Shown here piece by piece: positions 42,189 to 45,698 of a DNA stretch of 45,698 nt. Origin of the DNA: Alcaligenaceae bacterium (lineage in GTDB: Bacteria > Pseudomonadota > Gammaproteobacteria > Burkholderiales > Burkholderiaceae_B). The notes below the pieces were generated by a model, which did no database searches, was not told where the DNA came from, and saw only the letters and a list, made by a program, of their open reading frames with translations. The position numbers and the translations under genes are program-made. The stretch spans positions 1-45,698 of the forward strand of contig CANCMG010000027.1 of NCBI GenBank assembly GCA_947378965.1, given 5' to 3'. Position 1 is the stretch's first letter, and each line of letters opens with the position of its first letter.

Positions 42189-43373
42189 CTACAACCATTG
42201 ATCAGGCGCGCTAAGTAAAAAATCAGCAATCGGGATACCGCCAGTACCAACCACTAAAGGCTTACTGGCCTTGTAGCTGTGTGCGAATTTATTTAGCCCC
42301 GCCAAAGCCCCCTTAGAGCGACCGCTTTTGACCTCAATCGCCGTTACCTTGTCGCCCTGACTCAAAACAAAATCGACCTCATCGCTGCGCTCGCGCCAGT
42401 ATTGCAGCTCAACACCTGAAGACTTGTAATTGTGTAGGTGTGCACCAACGGCAGATTCAACGAGCCGCCCCCAAAGCTCTCGATCATTCATCGCTGCGTC
42501 ATGAGTCATCCCCAGCTGCGCGCTGATGAAGGCAGAATTTAAAGCTTGTAACTTAGGGCTTGAGGCTCGACTGCGTGCTTGATCACCGGCAAACTTTTCG
42601 ATACCGGTCAACATCCAAGCGCCACCTAGCAAGGTCAGATAGTTTGAGAGCGTCGTGGTGTTGCCCGCATCTTGCAGTTGCCCGATCATTTTCTGATATG
42701 ACAAAATCTGACCCGAGTAATGGCATCCTAAAACAAACAGTCTGCGCAACAACGCGGGCTTGTCGATGCGACTTAACTGTAAGACGTCTCGCGTGAGCGT
42801 GGGCTCAATAATCGAGTCAAGCACATAGTCGCGCCACCGGGCCTCATCTGCAATCAAAGAGGCCGCGCCTGGATAGCCACCAAAGTAGATGAACTGCTCA
42901 AGACTCCAACCAAAAGCATCGCGCATTTCGGCGAACGACCAGTGCGGCACGCGGATCAATTCAAAACGGCCGGCGAGGCTTTCGCTGACCCCTTGTTGCA
43001 TTAAGAACTGAGATGAGCCCAACAAGACTACGCGTAACGGATGAGGCGACGCGGCCTGAAAGCTATCTTCATCCCAAAGCATTTTGATCACTTCAGACCA
43101 GCGCTGAACCTTATGCACTTCATCTAGCACCAAGACGCAGGGTTGGTTTTGACTGACTCTGCGAGCGATATCCCATTGCTGCTGTACCCATCCGGCATCG
43201 GGGCTGCTTGGCAGATCGGCCGAAGCGTAGTGACCGACACCATCAAAACTAGCAATCGCTTGTTTTGCAAGCGTGGTTTTGCCCACCTGGCGTGGACCAG
43301 ACAAAATCTGCATGAACCGGCGGGGTTCTTGCAGGCGTTTACATAGCGTGGGATACTGCAAACGGTTGAACAT
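42189..43373 (-). CDS. AAA-family ATPase with C-terminal DUF4143 domain
   Basis: A 394-residue ATPase. Walker A is SGPRQVGKTTLAKQ (residues 25-38), Walker B CVLVLDEVHKVQRW (about 79-92), and sensor-like VVLLGSSQFLM is followed by LAGRFELIRVPHWSF. The C-terminal DUF4143 part has Glu in LVESAVGAHLHNY, Asp in RSDEVDFVL and Glu-x-Lys in AIEVKSGRSKG, the pattern of a PD-(D/E)xK nuclease-like fold. The family is widespread and often duplicated in genomes, and its biological role is not established; links to DNA restriction or regulation have been suggested. The gene stands alone, and its promoter and start codon carry an array of repeated operator-like sites. Confidence 0.9.
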   Translation of the reverse strand: MFNRLQYPTLCKRLQEPRRFMQILSGPRQVGKTTLAKQAIASFDGVGHYASADLPSSPDAGWVQQQWDIARRVSQNQPCVLVLDEVHKVQRWSEVIKMLWDEDSFQAASPHPLRVVLLGSSQFLMQQGVSESLAGRFELIRVPHWSFAEMRDAFGWSLEQFIYFGGYPGAASLIADEARWRDYVLDSIIEPTLTRDVLQLSRIDKPALLRRLFVLGCHYSGQILSYQKMIGQLQDAGNTTTLSNYLTLLGGAWMLTGIEKFAGDQARSRASSPKLQALNSAFISAQLGMTHDAAMNDRELWGRLVESAVGAHLHNYKSSGVELQYWRERSDEVDFVLSQGDKVTAIEVKSGRSKGALAGLNKFAHSYKASKPLVVGTGGIPIADFLLSAPDQWL

Positions 43374-43429
43374 TACAAATTACTCAGTATGTTGAGTAAT
43401 TTTACACGGCATATTGAGTAATTTGTAAT
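43372..43429. promoter_or_regulatory. Three-copy operator-like array overlapping the ATPase start codon
   Basis: A perfect 15-base inverted repeat, ATTACAAATTACTCA (43372-43386) and TGAGTAATTTGTAAT (43415-43429), encloses a third TGAGTAAT at 43393-43400. The two TTGAGTAATTT copies in the same orientation are 22 bases apart, about two helical turns; the third is inverted. The first arm begins inside the ATG of the ATPase gene, so a bound protein could block translation start or transcription. The AT-rich context ends in TTTAATAATAAA (43429-43440), where a promoter may lie. Confidence 0.75.
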
Positions 43430-43613
43430 TTAATAATAAAAACCGACTGTGCCTACAGCGGCAAGGTCCAATAAATTCTTTATTTATTAGTGCCTTACGT
43501 GAGCCCAGTCGCCATATCAACCCAAAACACCGCGTCTTGGGACGCCATATTGTTAGGGCGCAATTACCCAACCGCACTTCTCGGCGAACAAACGACTCGG
43601 TTAACGACCGTCG

Positions 43614-44669
43614 CTAATCAAGCGTAATCCTGACCCCATCGGTCTTCAGTAAATCAGCCAGCTTCTGAGTTTCATCCTTCAAAAACTGCTTGAACTCGTC
43701 TTGCGTACTCGGTTGAACCACAAGCCCAGTTCGCGCAATCGACTGCTTAACTGCTGGGTCTGCAACGGCCTGCGTTAACGCCTCGTGCAACTGCTTTTGC
43801 ACTGACGGCTCAACACCTTGTTGGGTCAAAAATCCGTACCAGGTGCCAAAGACCATATCGACGCCTAACTCTTTAAAGGTAGGCACCTCGGGGGCATCTG
43901 GGTGGCGTTCTGCTGCGGCAATCGCGATCGCTTTGAGTCGACCTGCCTTCACATTTGTCATGCCGGTAGGGATATCGAATATCCCCATGACCTGATTACC
44001 AAACAAGTCGTTTAAGGCGGGCCCCATTCCTTTGTAGGGAACATGCGTAATTTTGATCTTCGCAGCATGAGCAAAAAGCTCGGCTGCGATGTGTGCGCTT
44101 GAACCGTTGCCTGACGAACCCAACACCAACCCACCTGGGTTGGCTTGAGCCAGCGCGATCACTTCGGCTAAGTTTTGCGGGGGTAGCTTGGCATTGATAT
44201 AAAGCAAGCTTGGCGCGGTACCGATCAAGAGTAACGGCGCCAGTGAACTCGGTTGATAACTGAGATTCTCTTTGAGTAAAGGATTAGACGTGTAAGCGTA
44301 GGCGACGACTAGCAAGGTATAGCCATCTGCCGGAGCTTGGCTTACATATTGAGTACCGATGATCGTGCCCCCGCCCCCGCGGTTTTCAGTAACGACCGAT
44401 TGCCCCCAATGTTGCGAGAGATAGTTTGCAATCGAGCGGGCAAAAATATCAGTGCTGCCACCAGGCGGATACGGCACAACAATCGTGACACGTTTTTCTG
44501 GAAATGCTGCGTTGCAAGAAAACGCAGCAAGCGCGAGGCCGAACGCCATAAATGTCTTGCTTAACCAAGACGTTAAAGGTCTCGTTAGAGATGCTTTGAA
44601 CGATCCCATTAAAGATACCTTGAATGATCCCGCTAAAGTTTGATTTAAAGATGCGTCAAATCGGTTCAT
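43614..44669 (-). CDS. Bug/TctC-family periplasmic solute-binding protein
   Basis: A 351-residue Bug protein. The mature part starts near NAAFPEKRVTIVVPYPPGGSTD, with the GGxxD ligand loop, then APADGYTLLVVAYAYTSNPL and ITHVPYKGMGPAL. I start it at ATG 44669; this gives an unusually long N-region (about 38 residues) before the hydrophobic core (FMAFGLALAAFSC). This N-region contains a duplicated octapeptide, LAGSFKVS/LMGSFKAS. A later Met at the start of MAFGLALAAF could be the real initiator. The frame is also open upstream to 44870. It is divergent from the serine hydrolase gene at 44915 and has no membrane partner nearby. Confidence 0.85.
   Translation of the reverse strand: MNRFDASLNQTLAGSFKVSLMGSFKASLTRPLTSWLSKTFMAFGLALAAFSCNAAFPEKRVTIVVPYPPGGSTDIFARSIANYLSQHWGQSVVTENRGGGGTIIGTQYVSQAPADGYTLLVVAYAYTSNPLLKENLSYQPSSLAPLLLIGTAPSLLYINAKLPPQNLAEVIALAQANPGGLVLGSSGNGSSAHIAAELFAHAAKIKITHVPYKGMGPALNDLFGNQVMGIFDIPTGMTNVKAGRLKAIAIAAAERHPDAPEVPTFKELGVDMVFGTWYGFLTQQGVEPSVQKQLHEALTQAVADPAVKQSIARTGLVVQPSTQDEFKQFLKDETQKLADLLKTDGVRITLD
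44590..44637. repeat. 24-bp tandem duplication in the signal-peptide region of the Bug gene
   Basis: Two 24-base units, the first starting GATGCTTTGAACGATCCC and the second GATACCTTGAATGATCCC, lie head to tail and encode the octapeptide repeat LxGSFKxS on the minus strand. The duplication lengthens the part before the signal-peptide core, or lies in a leader if translation starts further in. Confidence 0.75.
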
Positions 44670-44914
44670 GATCTCTTCTCTGCAAAAACTCGCTTGGGCG
44701 GCCAAGATAGCGTCAAAAACAAGCCCCGATCTAATCAAAAGTAAGACCGTATCCATTATGATCAATCCAAGCTTGTAAGCGGACTTTTCAACCGCCTCAC
44801 CTGCGACCGACTGCCAATAAGACGGTACTCGGCTTAGACAAATACTAAACAAGAAAGTACTCGGGTTCAAAAACTATTAAACCCCAAATCCCGCGATCAT
44901 TTCGGAGACCTCTG

Positions 44915-45698
44915 ATGAACTTCAAACTGAATACCCTGCTTGCCGCCATCACTTTGGCCTCAAGTGTTGCCGCCCAGGCGCAAAGCCCTGCCTCACCGCT
45001 ACCCACCGCGACCGCCCAATCGCAAGGCTTTTCTGAAGAGGGCTTGAAGCGTCTCGATACCTTCTTTAAAAAAGAAGTTGCCGATAACCGGATGCCCGGC
45101 GCTGTCGTAGCGGTGACCAAGAACGGCAAGCTTGTGATCTATGAGGCTTATGGCTATCGCAATAAGGCCACGAATACGCCTATGACCACCGATACGATTT
45201 TTGCCTTGGCCTCGATGACTAAGGTAATGACGACCGTGAGTGCGCTGACGTTTTATGAAGAAGCCAAGATGCCCCTAAACGCTTCTGTGGGAAATTGGTT
45301 TCCACAATTCAAGACAATGAAACTTGGCGTGTTAGCGGCTGATGGTACTTTAACAACAGTGCCCGCTAAAAAGCCTGTCACGATTCAAGACTTAATGCGC
45401 CACACCAATGGCTTAACCTACGGTGGTCGGGGCGCGACCGCGATCCACAAACAATTTCCGGCTTCATCGTCTAGCTCAGCAATGGATTTAGATGGCAAGC
45501 AATTTATTGAGAAGCTTGCCTCTGCGCCTTTGTTATACGAACCAGGTACGGCTTGGGATTATGGTTTTGGCTTGGATGTTCTGGGCTTAATCCAAGAGCA
45601 AATCACCGGCAAGACGTTAAGCGAAGTCATGCGCGAACGCATCTGGAGCAAACTCGGCATGGTGGATACAGATTTTGACGTGAAAGCAAAAGACGCCA
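44915..45698 (+). CDS. Serine hydrolase of the beta-lactamase/EstB family, cut by the right edge
   Basis: 261 codons are visible from ATG 44915, which has CGGAGA upstream, and the frame is open at the edge. The signal peptide is MNFKLNTLLAAITLASSVAA with a cut near QAQSP. The protein resembles class C beta-lactamase-like esterases and D-aminopeptidase relatives. The nucleophile motif SxxK appears as SMTK in FALASMTKVMTTVSAL (about residue 107), and the Tyr motif is YGF in AWDYGFGLDVLG, which replaces the YxN of true beta-lactamases. LMRHTNGLTYGG is a typical marker of this group. Such proteins usually cleave esters, and antibiotic resistance is not implied. The C-terminal part with the third motif lies outside the window. 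Confidence 0.88.
   Translation, partial: MNFKLNTLLAAITLASSVAAQAQSPASPLPTATAQSQGFSEEGLKRLDTFFKKEVADNRMPGAVVAVTKNGKLVIYEAYGYRNKATNTPMTTDTIFALASMTKVMTTVSALTFYEEAKMPLNASVGNWFPQFKTMKLGVLAADGTLTTVPAKKPVTIQDLMRHTNGLTYGGRGATAIHKQFPASSSSSAMDLDGKQFIEKLASAPLLYEPGTAWDYGFGLDVLGLIQEQITGKTLSEVMRERIWSKLGMVDTDFDVKAKDA

Noticed and set aside
43380-43577. A 65-codon minus-strand open frame upstream of the ATPase gene
   Set aside because: It runs through the operator-like array, is rich in Arg, Leu, Trp and Cys and has no ribosome binding site.
44915-45698. Serine hydrolase as a true class C beta-lactamase
   Set aside because: The YxN motif is replaced by YGF and the context is metabolic; the EstB-like esterase group fits better, and the third motif is outside the window.

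Overview
The window looks like a chromosomal segment of a betaproteobacterium of the order Burkholderiales, most likely Alcaligenaceae-like. The main reason is the presence of six Bug/TctC-type periplasmic binding proteins, a family hugely expanded in Bordetella and its relatives. Catabolic and uptake genes also dominate. No rRNA, tRNA, CRISPR array, insertion sequence, integrase or phage gene is visible. The assignment is inferred from gene content only.

Layout. (1) 1-972: the 5' part of an unknown gene running off the left edge, and a small membrane-protein gene broken by a frameshift. (2) 969-4955: a Baeyer-Villiger-type flavin monooxygenase divergent from two tandemly duplicated Bug genes. 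(3) 4967-11074 (minus): a complete Opp/Dpp-type ABC importer operon ending in a cupin gene. (4) 11328-12341: a Bug gene. (5) 12346-17927 (minus): a second complete Opp/Dpp importer. (6) 18184-23906 (plus): Bug, MFS exporter, flavodoxin-like protein, HpcH/HpaI aldolase, D-2-hydroxyacid dehydrogenase, Bug. (7) 23900-28203 (minus): a TRAP transporter (DctM, DctQ, DctP) preceded by an enolase-superfamily gene, probably sugar-acid uptake and dehydration. (8) 28459-29869: an AbiE-type (type IV) toxin-antitoxin pair. (9) 29919-33917: MOSC protein, membrane transporter plus Tat-exported aldo/keto reductase, and a second HpcH/HpaI aldolase with a good intrinsic terminator. (10) 34092-38021 (minus): acyl-CoA ligase, SnoaL-like protein, an SDR lacking most of its catalytic tetrad, and a carboxymuconolactone-decarboxylase-like protein. 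(11) 38308-42074 (plus): a HAPMO-like monooxygenase, a zinc-free MDR oxidoreductase and an SGNH hydrolase. (12) 42189-45698: an AAA/DUF4143 ATPase, a Bug gene and a serine beta-lactamase-like esterase cut by the right edge.

The genes fit an oligotrophic scavenging lifestyle: many uptake systems for peptides and organic acids next to aldolases, dehydrogenases, monooxygenases and hydrolases. A plausible theme in 34-42 kb is Baeyer-Villiger oxidation of a ketone, ester hydrolysis and CoA activation, but no substrate can be read from the sequence.

The least explained structures are: a 57-58 bp element present three times in tandem upstream of the unusual SDR (35539-35697); a three-copy operator-like array overlapping the start of the DUF4143 ATPase gene (43372-43429); the SDR with only Tyr left of the Asn-Ser-Tyr-Lys tetrad; a histone-H1-like Lys/Ala tail on a small decarboxylase-fold protein; and repeat-built low-complexity inserts in two neighbouring enzymes.
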